Below, in pieces: positions 1 to 7,870 of a DNA stretch of 64,000 nucleotides (position 1 is the first letter of the stretch; every line of letters begins with the position of its first letter). Below the pieces are notes generated by a model. The model saw only the letters and a list, made by a program, of their open reading frames with translations, ran no database searches and was not told the origin of the DNA. The DNA is from Clostridium sp. CAG:354_28_25. Its GTDB lineage: Bacteria; Bacillota; Clostridia; TANB77; CAG-508. Both the position numbers and the translations under genes were made by a program. Location of the stretch: assembly GCA_001915925.1 (NCBI GenBank), contig MNRL01000017.1:30248-94247 (forward strand), given 5' to 3'.

Positions 1-353
1 ATTACCATAGTTGCTGCAATACACACTAAAAATATAATATAATTTACTATTTTTTTGCTTAAATATTCTTTGTCATCAATAGCAATCTTAATCGCCATTG
101 CTAATGTTCCAACAGGTATAATATATTTTATCCAGCCCATTATGCCTCCAAGCACAGGGCTTAAATGTTCACCAATCCATCCTGACTGTGCATATATTAA
201 AACACAAAGTAATAAACTTGTTATTATCATTACAACAACTACTAAATTTTTATCTATATTATTTTTCTTCTTTCTTGTTCTTGTAGTACTTCTAGAATTA
301 GTTCTACTAGTTGATGTTCTTCTAGTACTTTTTGCTCTTCTTGCTTTTGCCAT
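1..353 (-). CDS. FtsK/SpoIIIE-type DNA translocase, N-terminal part (runs off left edge)
   Basis: Only the first 117 codons are inside the window. FtsK/SpoIIIE proteins sit in the division or sporulation septum and pump DNA through it. The ATG (353-351) has a GGAGGG ribosome site. The first ~32 residues form a very basic Arg/Lys/Ser/Thr tail, followed by hydrophobic stretches at about residues 36-52, 63-85 and 100-117. The loop GWIGEHLSPVLGGIMGW resembles the family's N-terminal membrane domain. The ATPase and gamma domains, which would prove the call, lie outside. It is the last gene of the leftward division cluster (sepF, divIVA, rsmD), which fits a chromosome-segregation role. Call by topology and loop motif; moderately sure. 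Confidence 0.7.
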   Translation of the reverse strand, partial: MAKARRAKSTRRTSTSRTNSRSTTRTRKKKNNIDKNLVVVVMIITSLLLCVLIYAQSGWIGEHLSPVLGGIMGWIKYIIPVGTLAMAIKIAIDDKEYLSKKIVNYIIFLVCIAATMV

Positions 354-385
354 TACATTCCCTCCGATTTCTACTATATACAAAA

Positions 386-438
386 GCGGATGCAAGATTT
401 ACTACGCATTGGAAAATGCTAGAAAATCTAGCATCCGC
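386..438 (-). terminator. Terminator-like hairpin just ahead of ftsK/spoIIIE
   Basis: Read on the minus strand, GCGGATGC (438-431) pairs with GCATCCGC (393-386), followed by TTTTGTATATAG. A competing hairpin, TGCTAGA/TCTAGCA (417-423 with 427-433), uses part of the same arm, so the two structures exclude each other. It lies about 33 nt before the ftsK start codon, so it could attenuate ftsK or end an upstream transcript. Confidence 0.45.
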
Positions 439-455
439 CATAAGTCTCTAGTACA

Positions 456-482
456 GCTAATTCTTCTACTAGAAGAATTAGC
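456..482. repeat. 27-bp palindrome upstream of ftsK/spoIIIE
   Basis: GCTAATTCTTCTA (456-468) and TAGAAGAATTAGC (470-482) are perfect 13-bp inverted arms around one base. On the minus strand it follows the sequence TTTTGTATATAGTA, which recurs after the next hairpin (371-385). It could be an operator or an RNA hairpin; no T-run follows it. Confidence 0.5.
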
Positions 483-493
483 TTACTATATAC

Positions 494-551
494 AAAAAAA
501 GGTCAGATGTCTGTATCATATAGTAAAAAAATACATACCAACCTCTGACTT
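494..551 (-). terminator. Probable terminator after the coiled-coil gene at 557-994
   Basis: On the minus strand GTCAGA (549-544) pairs with TCTGAC (507-502) across a long, partly paired loop (GTAT/ATAC inside), followed by a run of seven T. It begins just after the stop codon at 557. The loop is long for an intrinsic terminator, hence moderate confidence. Confidence 0.5.
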
Positions 552-556
552 CCAAT

Positions 557-994
557 TTATTTTAATTCTTTTCTATTATTTTGTATAACTTTTAATGCAT
601 CTTCTAATGCTGTTTGAATACTTCCTAAGACATTATCAGCATATTCTTTTGTTCCTTGTGATATCTCCCTTGACATTTCATTTGCAGTTTCTATTATTTG
701 TGCTTTTTGTTCATATGCTTTTTTAGTAATTTCATGTTCATCAATCATAGAAATAATTCTTGTTTCTGCCTCTTTTACAATGTCATTCGCTTCTTTTTGA
801 GCTTCAGTTAATATTCTTTGTCTCTCTTCTTTAATCCATTTTGCTTGTTTTAATTCGTCTGGAAGTTTTAGTCTTATTTCTTTTATAACTTCTAATATAG
901 CTTCCTTATCAACAACTGCTTTATCTGTAAATGGAAGTTTCTTACTTTGTTCTAGTATTTCCTCTAGGGTCTCTAATAATGTGAAAATCTCCAT
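557..994 (-). CDS. Coiled-coil protein of unknown function, DivIVA/ATP-synthase-b-like
   Basis: 145 residues, almost wholly charged and helical, with no membrane segment. From about residue 45 to 125 it is a continuous Glu/Lys/Ala-rich heptad-like coiled coil (KEERQRILTEAQKEANDIV), the pattern often annotated as ATPase, V-type subunit H-like or DivIVA-like in Clostridia. It starts 5 nt after the rsmD stop with an AGGAG site inside the end of rsmD, so the two are translated together. The neighbourhood (divIVA, sepF, ftsK) suggests a scaffold role in division, but that is inference. No catalytic motif is visible. The gene is real; the function is unknown. Confidence 0.8.
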   Translation of the reverse strand: MEIFTLLETLEEILEQSKKLPFTDKAVVDKEAILEVIKEIRLKLPDELKQAKWIKEERQRILTEAQKEANDIVKEAETRIISMIDEHEITKKAYEQKAQIIETANEMSREISQGTKEYADNVLGSIQTALEDALKVIQNNRKELK

Positions 995-998
995 TTGT

Positions 999-1553
999 CT
1001 ACTCCTTTCGCATAAATATTAACCTTGCTCTACCATATTTTCTAGTATCATAAATATTTATACTTGTTTTCAATTTATCAATTTCGTCTTTTACTCGTTC
1101 TTCTTCATCTGTTTCTGCAATAATAATTCCCTCTTCTGCTAATAAATTTCTATCATTTATTAACTTAATACTATTGCTAATATAATCGGTATTATATGGT
1201 GGGTCTATATAAATAAAATCAAACTTTTCCTGTGTATTACTTAAGAAATTTTCGTAATCTATACACAGAATTTGTACTTTATCTTCTACTCTCATTTTTT
1301 GAGCATTTTTATTTATAATTTGAATAGCTTGTTTATTATTATCACATAATATAGCCTTTTTTGCTCCTCTACTTATGCTCTCTAACCCAACTGCTCCACT
1401 ACCAGCGAACAAATCTAACACAACTGTATCTCTTATGTTATTTTGTAAAATATTAAATATCGCTTCTCTAACTTTATCCAAAGTTGGTCTAGTATTCAAA
1501 CCCTCTAAAGTATATAATTTTGTTCCTCTTGCTAATCCGCCTATAATTCTCAT
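999..1553 (-). CDS. rsmD: 16S rRNA (guanine966-N2)-methyltransferase RsmD
   Basis: 184 residues, the usual size. It methylates N2 of G966 in 16S rRNA of the small subunit, using S-adenosylmethionine. The SAM-binding motif I is VLDLFAGSGAVGLE near residue 45, and the catalytic N-methyltransferase motif is DPPY (YIDPPYN) near residue 118. The start MRIIGGLARG matches the family and has a GAGGT site. It forms an operon with the coiled-coil gene downstream. A probable terminator at 1655-1692 separates it from divIVA. Confidence 0.93.
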   Translation of the reverse strand: MRIIGGLARGTKLYTLEGLNTRPTLDKVREAIFNILQNNIRDTVVLDLFAGSGAVGLESISRGAKKAILCDNNKQAIQIINKNAQKMRVEDKVQILCIDYENFLSNTQEKFDFIYIDPPYNTDYISNSIKLINDRNLLAEEGIIIAETDEEERVKDEIDKLKTSINIYDTRKYGRARLIFMRKE

Positions 1554-1654
1554 AATACCTCTTTACACCATATATTTTATTAAATATTAAAGATATGTCA
1601 ATATTATTAATATAATTGTAACATACATTTAATAGTTCTGTAATAAAGCCAATA

Positions 1655-1692
1655 AAAGACAAATTTTACAAATAATAGTAAAACTTGTCTTT
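1655..1692 (-). terminator. Intrinsic terminator after divIVA
   Basis: AAAGACAA and TTTTAC (1655-1669) pair with GTAAAA and TTGTCTTT (1678-1692) through a short AT loop. On the minus strand the stem is followed by TTTATTGG. It lies 16 nt past the divIVA stop. AT-rich, so only moderately sure. Confidence 0.55.
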
Positions 1693-1707
1693 AGCTGTGC
1701 TATAAAT

Positions 1708-2163
1708 TTATTCTTCTTCTTTATTTATATCTTTTAATAATTCTAATTGAGATATTAATAAAGCTTCCATTTTAGCTTTATATACATCAAATTGTTTTTT
1801 TAGATCGTCTAATTCTTTTTTCTTCATGTTTATTTCTTGTACTAAACCATCAGCCTCTTTTTGTGCATTTCCTTTTGCATCTTTTACGATTTGTTCTGCT
1901 TGTTGTCTTGCTACATTTTTTACATCTTCTGCTGTTGATTGAGCCATAACTAAAGTACTTTGTATAGTTTCTTCTATATTTTTATAATGAGCTAAACTTT
2001 GTGTTAATTCATCTATTGTCTTTTTAGCTTCTGTACTTTCTTTATAAGCTTTTCCATAATCTTTAGTTAATTCATCTAAAAAGTCATCTACTTCTTCTAC
2101 ACTGTAACCATTAACCATTTGTTTAGAGAACTTTTTATTTTCTATATCTAATGGTGTAAGCAT
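1708..2163 (-). CDS. divIVA: DivIVA domain protein
   Basis: 151 residues. DivIVA proteins bind curved membrane at poles and septa and recruit division, growth or sporulation proteins. The N-terminus (LTPLDIENKKFSKQ, then GYSVEEVDDFLDEL) is the conserved membrane-binding lipid-tip domain. A long coiled coil follows from about residue 35 to 140, with conserved alanines around 75-95. The start has GGAGG 9 nt upstream. It lies 72 nt after sepF in the same direction, as in many Bacillota, and probably shares the promoter at 2787-2815. A GpsB-like paralogue is possible, but length and context favour DivIVA. Confidence 0.93.
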   Translation of the reverse strand: MLTPLDIENKKFSKQMVNGYSVEEVDDFLDELTKDYGKAYKESTEAKKTIDELTQSLAHYKNIEETIQSTLVMAQSTAEDVKNVARQQAEQIVKDAKGNAQKEADGLVQEINMKKKELDDLKKQFDVYKAKMEALLISQLELLKDINKEEE

Positions 2164-2235
2164 ATTGCTACGCCTCCTTTTGTCTATTATTTATTTATTC
2201 AACCTTAATATAAGCACGATTATACGTGCTTATAT

Positions 2236-2742
2236 TTAGTTCTTTGTATTATTTTTTAACCAAGATACTGATAATTTATTTGATATTTCTTCTCTTGCCA
2301 TTTCATTTGTAATTTCATAATTGTAAGGTGCTATTAAGAATATTGAATTTGAAACTTTTTGAATGTGTCCATCTAGAGCAAAAACTCCACCACTAATAAA
2401 GTCTACAATTCTTCTTGCAACATCTTTATTTACATATTCTAAGTTTACAATTACTGATTTTTTCTCTTTTAAAAATTCACATATTTCTTCTGATTGATCA
2501 AATGTTGTAGGTTGTGAAATTACCATTTTTATTTGTTGAGTTTGTGGCATAGAAACAACTTTTTCTTTGTTTCTCTTTCCAAAAATTCTTCTATCTTCTA
2601 TTTCATCATTTTCTTCTTCATCATATCCATCATATGTATCGTAATCATTGTTATCATATGTTTTTTCTTCTACTTCTTCTGCGTCTCTTTCTGTATCCAT
2701 TCCAAATAAATCCCATACTTTGTTCATTATAGCTCCTGCCAT
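2236..2742 (-). CDS. sepF: Cell division protein SepF
   Basis: 168 residues. SepF bundles and anchors FtsZ filaments at the membrane. The N-terminal amphipathic helix (MAGAIMNKVWDLFGM) is the membrane anchor, followed by an acidic Asp/Glu/Tyr-rich linker to about residue 65. The conserved SepF domain follows (VISQPTTFDQSEEICEFL, then SVIVNLEYVNKDVARRIVDF and ISGGVFALDG). The start has an excellent AGGAGG site. No ylmD/ylmE or yggS neighbours are present; the HlyD-like gene takes the upstream position, as in many Clostridia. Confidence 0.96.
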   Translation of the reverse strand: MAGAIMNKVWDLFGMDTERDAEEVEEKTYDNNDYDTYDGYDEEENDEIEDRRIFGKRNKEKVVSMPQTQQIKMVISQPTTFDQSEEICEFLKEKKSVIVNLEYVNKDVARRIVDFISGGVFALDGHIQKVSNSIFLIAPYNYEITNEMAREEISNKLSVSWLKNNTKN

Positions 2743-2786
2743 TAAAAAAACCTCCTAATATTTCTCCTTTGTTGGTATTTGCATAT

Positions 2787-2815
2787 AGTATCTAACTTTT
2801 TTTAATTATTGTCAA
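2787..2815 (-). promoter_or_regulatory. Sigma-A-type promoter for sepF-divIVA
   Basis: On the minus strand TTGACA (2815-2810), a 17-nt spacer and GATACT (2792-2787), about 45 nt before the sepF start. The -35 is perfect; the -10 matches four of six consensus bases. Confidence 0.6.
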
Positions 2816-2869
2816 TAGTTTTTTATTTTTGTAATTCATTTTTAACATTATTGTAATATTATTGTAATA

Positions 2870-4126
2870 TTATTTTATTTCTGGATTTGCTATTGTTTGT
2901 ATTTCATCATACATATTTATTTTTGTACTAACATTTAATTCTGATGAATTATATCCCATTTCCTTTAGTTCATCAGAACTATAGTTATCTATTATTGAAT
3001 AGCTATCATTTTCTTTTTCTACTTTTACAAGAACTCTTGTTAAATATCCTGCTCTATTTCTAACTACATATGCTAAATCATTTTCCTTTATAATAGCTGT
3101 GTTAGGTACTTTATATCCTGAATATTGCCAGAATATAATATCAAACGAAATCTTTCTATTACTTATTAATTTTTCTACATCTTTGCTTATTTTAAAAACA
3201 ACTAAAACATCATCATCTGTTTGTTCCATAGCATATTCAACACTGCTAGATATTTCATCTCCATTTGATAGACGTAAATTTAATTTATCTCCTTGTTCTA
3301 TGTCATGTAATTGCTCTTTTTTTATAATCGTCGCAATGTAACATTCATAATTATTTACAACTTTTCCACATTCAGTATTTGTAGCAACTGTTTGACCTGT
3401 TTTTAAATTTAAACCTTCGAAGAAAGATCTGTTATAACTACTAAAATCATCTGGTGTTAAAACATCTTCTAATCCATCTACTTTATATGATACTACTCCA
3501 CTCATTGGAGCTTTTATATATTCACTACCAGAGTTTAATTGATTCTCATAATTCTTTCTTTCCTGTATCAAATTATTTAAATAAGAACCTGCCTTACTAT
3601 TTTCTCCAACAATATTTGTTTTTTTAAGTATATAGTTTTCTATCTCTTTTTTATATTCAGCAATTTTTTGAATATTATTATTTTTAGAAATTTCTTTCAA
3701 TCTTAATTCTATTTCTTCATCCAATAATTTTATATCACCAGGAAGTATTGATGTAGTATCACTTTTTTGTGCTTCATCTATCTTTTCATCTAGTTCTTGG
3801 ATTTTTTGTATAAGTTCATCTTCTCCTGTTGAATAATATCTAAAAATATTTTCGTCTTTTGCACACTTTTCTCCTTCTGCTTTTATCTGAACTATACCAT
3901 TTTTATAGTTGTTACCTTGCACTTTGGTTTCATCTCTTATTATATACCCTTCTGCTTTTATTTCTTCTGAAATAGAACCCTGTTCTACCAAAAATACATC
4001 TGTTGGATGTGCAAATAATTGCCAAGCTGTATACCCAGCATATATTAGCACTGCTACAACTAATATAACTATAAAAACAATTTTTATTTTATTTGTTTTT
4101 CTTTTGCCTTCTATTTTTTCTTTCAA
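2870..4126 (-). CDS. HlyD-like membrane-fusion/adaptor protein
   Basis: 418 residues from a TTG start (4126-4124) that overlaps the miaA stop (TTGA) and has a GGAGGAG site 7 nt upstream; an ATG 20 codons further up lacks this support. One membrane helix at about residues 15-37 (VFIVILVVAVLIYAGY) follows a basic cytoplasmic tail. An extracellular beta-barrel/hairpin of the HlyD type follows: VEQGSISEEIKAEGYIIRDE, a coiled-coil hairpin at about 105-205, and IKAPMSGVVSYKVDGLED. The family is usually called HlyD family efflux adaptor, but no transporter lies beside it. In Clostridia the gene commonly precedes sepF, so an envelope or division role is possible. Fold fairly sure, function not. Confidence 0.75.
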   Translation of the reverse strand: MKEKIEGKRKTNKIKIVFIVILVVAVLIYAGYTAWQLFAHPTDVFLVEQGSISEEIKAEGYIIRDETKVQGNNYKNGIVQIKAEGEKCAKDENIFRYYSTGEDELIQKIQELDEKIDEAQKSDTTSILPGDIKLLDEEIELRLKEISKNNNIQKIAEYKKEIENYILKKTNIVGENSKAGSYLNNLIQERKNYENQLNSGSEYIKAPMSGVVSYKVDGLEDVLTPDDFSSYNRSFFEGLNLKTGQTVATNTECGKVVNNYECYIATIIKKEQLHDIEQGDKLNLRLSNGDEISSSVEYAMEQTDDDVLVVFKISKDVEKLISNRKISFDIIFWQYSGYKVPNTAIIKENDLAYVVRNRAGYLTRVLVKVEKENDSYSIIDNYSSDELKEMGYNSSELNVSTKINMYDEIQTIANPEIK

Positions 4127-5067
4127 TTTATCTCCTCCAAGATAATTTCTATGTTCTTTTCGATTCCATCTTCTGCATCTAACCAAATCAGTTCTTTTAT
4201 TGCTTTAAACCATGTAATTTGCCTTTTAGCATATCTTCTACTTTCTTGTTTTATTTTTTCCACCATTTCTTCATATGTACATTTATTTTCTAAGTATTGG
4301 ACAACTTCTTTATATCCTAGTCCCTGCATAGCTGTAGGGAATTCGTTATACTTTTCTTTTATATTTTTAACTTCTTGAATAAGTCCCTGTTCTATCATTT
4401 TATCTACTCTAAGGTTTATTCTATCATACAATTTACTTCTATCATAATTTATTGCAAATACTTTATAATTATATTTTGGTGGTTCTGCTCTTGAAATTTT
4501 TTCAAGTTCTGTTTTAGTTTTTCCTGTTTGATTATATATTTCTAATATCCTTAATATTCTCTTTCTATCATTTGGGCTAATTTTAGAAGTAGCTTCTTTG
4601 TCTATTTTTTCTGCTTGTTCATATAATTTTTCTAAACCTTCTGTTCTAGCTTTTTCTTCTAAAAATTCTCTGTATTCTTTATCGAATTCTAATTCTGGGT
4701 AATTAATATTATATATTAGACTATTTATATATAATCCTGTTCCTCCTACTACTATAGGTGTATATCCATTTTTTATTATCTCTTCAATTGCATTTTCTGC
4801 ATCTGCTTTGAAATCTGCAACCGAATATCTCTCATCTGGAGAAACAATATCAATCATATAATGTTTTACACCCTGCATTTCTTCTTTTGTAACTTTAGCT
4901 GTTCCAATATCCATATCTTTATATATTTGCATAGAATCTGCAGATACAATTTGTCCATTTATTCTTTTTGCAAGTTCTATAGATAATCCAGTTTTTCCTG
5001 AAGCAGTTGGTCCTCCTATTACTATAACATCTTTTTTTGATATTGCCTCTTCCACGTTTTCCTCCAT
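4123..5067 (-). CDS. miaA: tRNA dimethylallyltransferase MiaA
   Basis: About 314 residues. Transfers a dimethylallyl group to N6 of A37 in tRNAs reading U-starting codons. The P-loop is GGPTASGKTGLSIELA; conserved DSMQIYKDMDIGTAKV follows, then the tRNA-binding GGTGLYINSL and PNDRKRILRILE. The start is uncertain: the ATG at 5067 comes one base after the mutL stop but has a poor ribosome site, while a GTG at 5055 has a strong GGAGG site; a TTG at 5082 would overlap mutL. It follows mutL directly, as in many Bacillota (mutL-miaA), and is coupled to the next gene by the TTGA overlap. Confidence 0.95.
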   Translation of the reverse strand: MEENVEEAISKKDVIVIGGPTASGKTGLSIELAKRINGQIVSADSMQIYKDMDIGTAKVTKEEMQGVKHYMIDIVSPDERYSVADFKADAENAIEEIIKNGYTPIVVGGTGLYINSLIYNINYPELEFDKEYREFLEEKARTEGLEKLYEQAEKIDKEATSKISPNDRKRILRILEIYNQTGKTKTELEKISRAEPPKYNYKVFAINYDRSKLYDRINLRVDKMIEQGLIQEVKNIKEKYNEFPTAMQGLGYKEVVQYLENKCTYEEMVEKIKQESRRYAKRQITWFKAIKELIWLDAEDGIEKNIEIILEEIN

Positions 5068-5068
5068 C

Positions 5069-7231
5069 TTATTTTCTTTCAAATTTTCTTTCTATTTCAT
5101 ATTTAGACATCTTTATAACAGTTGGTCTACCATGTGGACAAGTAAATGGATTTGTTAATTTTAATAATTCATCCATTAAACTTTCTACCTCTTCTTTTGT
5201 TAAAACCATATGCGCTTTTACAGCTGCTTTACATGCAATTGTTGCTAAAAATTTATTTTCAATTTCTTGTTTTGCAGTTCTAGAAACAGAATTTATTTCA
5301 TCTAAAGTTTCTAAGAATAAATCTCTTGTATTAAGATCTAAACATATACTTGGTGTTCCAGAAATTTTTATAGTATTGTCTCCGAATTCTTCTATTATAA
5401 ATCCTGCTTTTCTAAATAGTTCCATATTTTCTTTAGCAATGTCCATTTCTTTATGTGTTAAAGTTATTATGTCTGGCAAAATCATTAATTGTGAATCTTT
5501 TTCTTCTTCTGCATAGAAATTCTTTTTTACCTTTTCAAACATAATTCTTTCATGTGCAGCATGTTGATCCATTATATACATTTCATCATCCATCTCAAAG
5601 ATAATGTATGTATTAAATACTATTCCTATAAATTTATATTGTTGTTTATATTTATAGTCATCTTCTATATTATCAAATAAAGTTGTATTGTCTTCTTTGG
5701 TAATTGCTTGTGGTTCTTGTTTTTGATTATCATCTTCTATTTTTGGTGGTTTTGTACCAAAAATTTTAAAATACATTTCGTCAAAACTTTCTTTTTTCTC
5801 TTCTTCTTTTATATTATTATTTGTTAAATTTTCAATTTGTTTGTCTATCTCTTTACTAGCTTCTTCTAATTCTTTTATGTCTAATTTTTTATCTTCTTTA
5901 GGCTCAGTTACCACTTCTTCTGTTTTAACACTATTATTAGTATTTTCTACTTTTGGTTCTGTTTCTACATGTGTAGTTTCTTCTACTGGATTAGTTGTAA
6001 CTATTGTTTTTGTTTCTTCTGTCTTATTAATTTCTTCTTTTTCCTCTTCTTCCATTTTAAATGGATTATAATTTATATCTTTCTTACTCTTTTCTAAATC
6101 TTCTTTTATTTTTCTTTGTAATTCTAATAAACTATTAAACCTATTATTATTAATTTCTGCTCCTATTGTACTTCTGTTTCCAAATAATGAAGTAGTTCCT
6201 AAATTATTTTTTTCTTCTCCTCTATCTGAATTTTTTATTAAATCATTTTTTAATAGTGTATCATTTACTGCATGATATACAGACTTAAATATTTTTGACT
6301 CGTCAGAAAATCTAACTTCCAATTTTGCAGGATGCACATTTACATCTACTTTTGAAGGATCCATTTCTATATTTAAAATCGAAAATGCATATTTTCCTAT
6401 TGTAAGTAGTCCTTTAAATCCTTTTTCTATTGCTCCTGATAAAGTTTTGTCTTTTACATATCTATTGTTTACAAAGAATAATTGGTTTGACCTATTTGAT
6501 CTTGCTATTTCTGGTTTTCCTATAACACCTGAAATATATATATCTTCGTATGTATAATCTACTTTTAACACATTTTCCGCAATATTTTTACCGTATATAC
6601 CATATATAACTGCTTGGATATCTCCATTTCCAGCTGTTTGTATAATAGTTTTTCCTGTATTAATTAGTTTGAATGCAATGTTTGGATTTACTAATGCAAG
6701 TCTTGTAATAGCATCTTCTATATAACCTGATTCTGTAAAATCTTTCTTTAAAAATTTATATCTAACTGGTGTATTAAAGAATAAATTTCTTACTGTTATT
6801 GATGTTCCTGTTTTACATCCAATTTCTTCGTGTTCTAATACTTTTCCTGCTTCTACTACTAGTCTTGTTCCTATTTCATCATTTGCTGTCTTTGTTATTA
6901 GTTCTACATTTGCAACAGCTGCAATACTTGCTAAAGCCTCGCCTCTAAAACCCATAGAGTGGATTGTCTCTATATCGCTTGCTTGTCTTATTTTACTTGT
7001 TGCATGTCTTTCGAACGCAATTTCTGTATCATCTTTTGCAATTCCTTTACCATTATCAGTTATTCGTATAAAAGATATTCCTCCATTTTTTATTTCTACA
7101 GTTATAGCTGTTGCACCTGCATCTATTGAGTTTTCCACCATTTCTTTTACTACAGATGCTGGTCTTTCTATAACTTCACCTGCTGCTATTTTATTTATTG
7201 TTAATTCATCTAATAAAACAATATTACCCAT
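5069..7231 (-). CDS. mutL: DNA mismatch repair endonuclease MutL
   Basis: 720 residues. MutL couples mismatch recognition by MutS to strand nicking and removal. The N-terminal GHKL ATPase carries KEMVENSIDAGAT, ITDNGKGI, FRGEALASIAAV and GTSITVRNLFFNTPVR. A long low-complexity Glu/Lys/Thr/Asn linker covers about 340-530. The C-terminal endonuclease domain has the metal site DQHAAHERIMFE (about residue 555), ACKAAVKAH and CPHGRP (about 698). This is therefore the nicking type found in bacteria lacking MutH. mutS is not in the window. The linker is unusually long and acidic, a common site of length change in MutL. Confidence 0.97.
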   Translation of the reverse strand: MGNIVLLDELTINKIAAGEVIERPASVVKEMVENSIDAGATAITVEIKNGGISFIRITDNGKGIAKDDTEIAFERHATSKIRQASDIETIHSMGFRGEALASIAAVANVELITKTANDEIGTRLVVEAGKVLEHEEIGCKTGTSITVRNLFFNTPVRYKFLKKDFTESGYIEDAITRLALVNPNIAFKLINTGKTIIQTAGNGDIQAVIYGIYGKNIAENVLKVDYTYEDIYISGVIGKPEIARSNRSNQLFFVNNRYVKDKTLSGAIEKGFKGLLTIGKYAFSILNIEMDPSKVDVNVHPAKLEVRFSDESKIFKSVYHAVNDTLLKNDLIKNSDRGEEKNNLGTTSLFGNRSTIGAEINNNRFNSLLELQRKIKEDLEKSKKDINYNPFKMEEEEKEEINKTEETKTIVTTNPVEETTHVETEPKVENTNNSVKTEEVVTEPKEDKKLDIKELEEASKEIDKQIENLTNNNIKEEEKKESFDEMYFKIFGTKPPKIEDDNQKQEPQAITKEDNTTLFDNIEDDYKYKQQYKFIGIVFNTYIIFEMDDEMYIMDQHAAHERIMFEKVKKNFYAEEEKDSQLMILPDIITLTHKEMDIAKENMELFRKAGFIIEEFGDNTIKISGTPSICLDLNTRDLFLETLDEINSVSRTAKQEIENKFLATIACKAAVKAHMVLTKEEVESLMDELLKLTNPFTCPHGRPTVIKMSKYEIERKFERK

Positions 7232-7306
7232 ATATTTTTTCTCCTTTTCCTATATACACTACCATTCTGCCAGAAATTATATCATTATTTTTTTAGTAAC
7301 ACAATA

Positions 7307-7337
7307 GATATATTCCGAATAAGATATATCATACTAA
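7307..7337 (+). promoter_or_regulatory. Possible sigma-E-type sporulation promoter
   Basis: GATATATT (7307-7314), a 15-nt spacer and CATACTAA (7330-7337) resemble the Bacillus sigma-E consensus (ATATT-like -35, CATACA-like -10). It lies about 40 nt before the first Cys-rich microprotein. No good sigma-A promoter is visible here. Inference from consensus only. Confidence 0.4.
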
Positions 7338-7376
7338 GGAAAAACTTAAGGTTAAAAGAAAAGGGAGGTAATATTT

Positions 7377-7499
7377 ATGTGTTGTAATAATGATTTATTA
7401 TGGTTCATCATTCTTTTCTTAATACTTTTCTGCGGTTGTGGAAATAGTAGAAATTCTGGATGTGGATGTGACACACCATGTGACCCATGCGGTTGCTAA
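7377..7499 (+). CDS. Cys/Gly-rich membrane microprotein 1 (40 aa)
   Basis: 40 residues with a strong GGGAGG site 7 nt before the ATG. It begins MCCNNDLLW, has one hydrophobic helix (FIILFLILFC, about residues 10-19) and ends in a Cys-Gly tail (CGCGN..., then GCGCDTPCDPCGC); 10 of 40 residues are cysteine. I do not recognise a named family. The design (one helix plus Gly/Cys-rich tail) recalls YjcZ-like sporulation microproteins and high-cysteine proteins of Clostridia. It lies alone on the plus strand between mutL and groEL, in tandem with a second 40-residue protein and ahead of a strong terminator. Metal binding or disulphide cross-linking in the spore is a guess. Confidence 0.65.
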   Translation: MCCNNDLLWFIILFLILFCGCGNSRNSGCGCDTPCDPCGC

Positions 7500-7562
7500 C
7501 AAGCTTGCTGTTTTAATATTTTTTAACAGTTATACTTATGCAATTTGAAAGGAGGGATTGAT

Positions 7563-7685
7563 ATGCCAGAAAATAGAGGCTGTGGATGTGGTTTCGGTTT
7601 TGGAGATGATTGCTGCACATGGATAATACTATTAATTATAATATTCTGCTTATGTGGTGGAAATAGAAGAAACGGATGTTGCTAG
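7563..7685 (+). CDS. Cys/Gly-rich membrane microprotein 2 (40 aa)
   Basis: 40 residues, the same length as its upstream neighbour, with GGAGGG 6 nt before the ATG. The order is reversed compared with microprotein 1: a Cys/Gly/Phe head (RGCGCGFGFGDDCC) comes first, then a hydrophobic helix (WIILLIIIFCLC, about residues 20-31) and a short basic tail ending in CC. The Gly-rich head plus helix resembles YjcZ/YtrI-type small sporulation proteins. Both genes end at the terminator at 7696-7737. The clean ribosome sites, equal lengths and shared composition support real genes. Function unknown. Confidence 0.65.
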   Translation: MPENRGCGCGFGFGDDCCTWIILLIIIFCLCGGNRRNGCC

Positions 7686-7695
7686 TTTAAATACG

Positions 7696-7737
7696 AAACA
7701 AAACAGGCTGAGAAATTATCCTCAGCCTGTTTTGTTT
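7696..7737 (+). terminator. Strong intrinsic terminator after the microprotein pair
   Basis: AAACAAAACAGGCTGAG (7696-7712) and CTCAGCCTGTTTTGTTT (7721-7737) form a perfect 17-bp stem with an 8-nt loop and a T-rich 3' arm. It starts 10 nt after the stop codon. The A/T-rich flanks would let it work in both directions. Confidence 0.9.
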
Positions 7738-7767
7738 TGTGCGACCTCTCCTTTATGCCAATAACTG

Positions 7768-7803
7768 GTTCGAGCAGACTAGAAGTTCCTAGCCTACTCG
7801 AAC
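7768..7803. repeat. Imperfect hairpin of unknown role
   Basis: GTTCGAG (7768-7774) and CTCGAAC (7797-7803) pair; inside them AG/CT and CTAG/CTAG pair with two single mismatches. There is no T-run on either side. It lies in the gap between the microprotein terminator and the groEL terminator, which otherwise contains nothing I recognise. Confidence 0.4.
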
Positions 7804-7870
7804 ACATGTTATTTAGAAATAATCCAACCTAATGTAACTTTTTTCAATTATTTGGCTATTTTTAGCCTAA

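Noticed and set aside
55..588. 177-codon plus-strand reading frame over the ftsK start and the leader
   Set aside because: It is antisense to the clear ftsK/spoIIIE N-terminus, has no ribosome site (TTG start) and its product is Leu/Val-rich noise typical of AT-rich reverse strands.
2847..2868. Two tandem copies of the 11-mer ATTATTGTAAT
   Set aside because: Short, all-AT repeat next to a stop codon; most likely slippage in AT-rich DNA with no sign of function.
5037..5516. 159-codon plus-strand frame opposite the end of mutL
   Set aside because: Antisense shadow of the conserved MutL endonuclease domain; no upstream signals.
7768..7803. GGTTCGAG resembling a tRNA T-loop
   Set aside because: No acceptor, D or anticodon stems can be built around it; it is only an imperfect hairpin.
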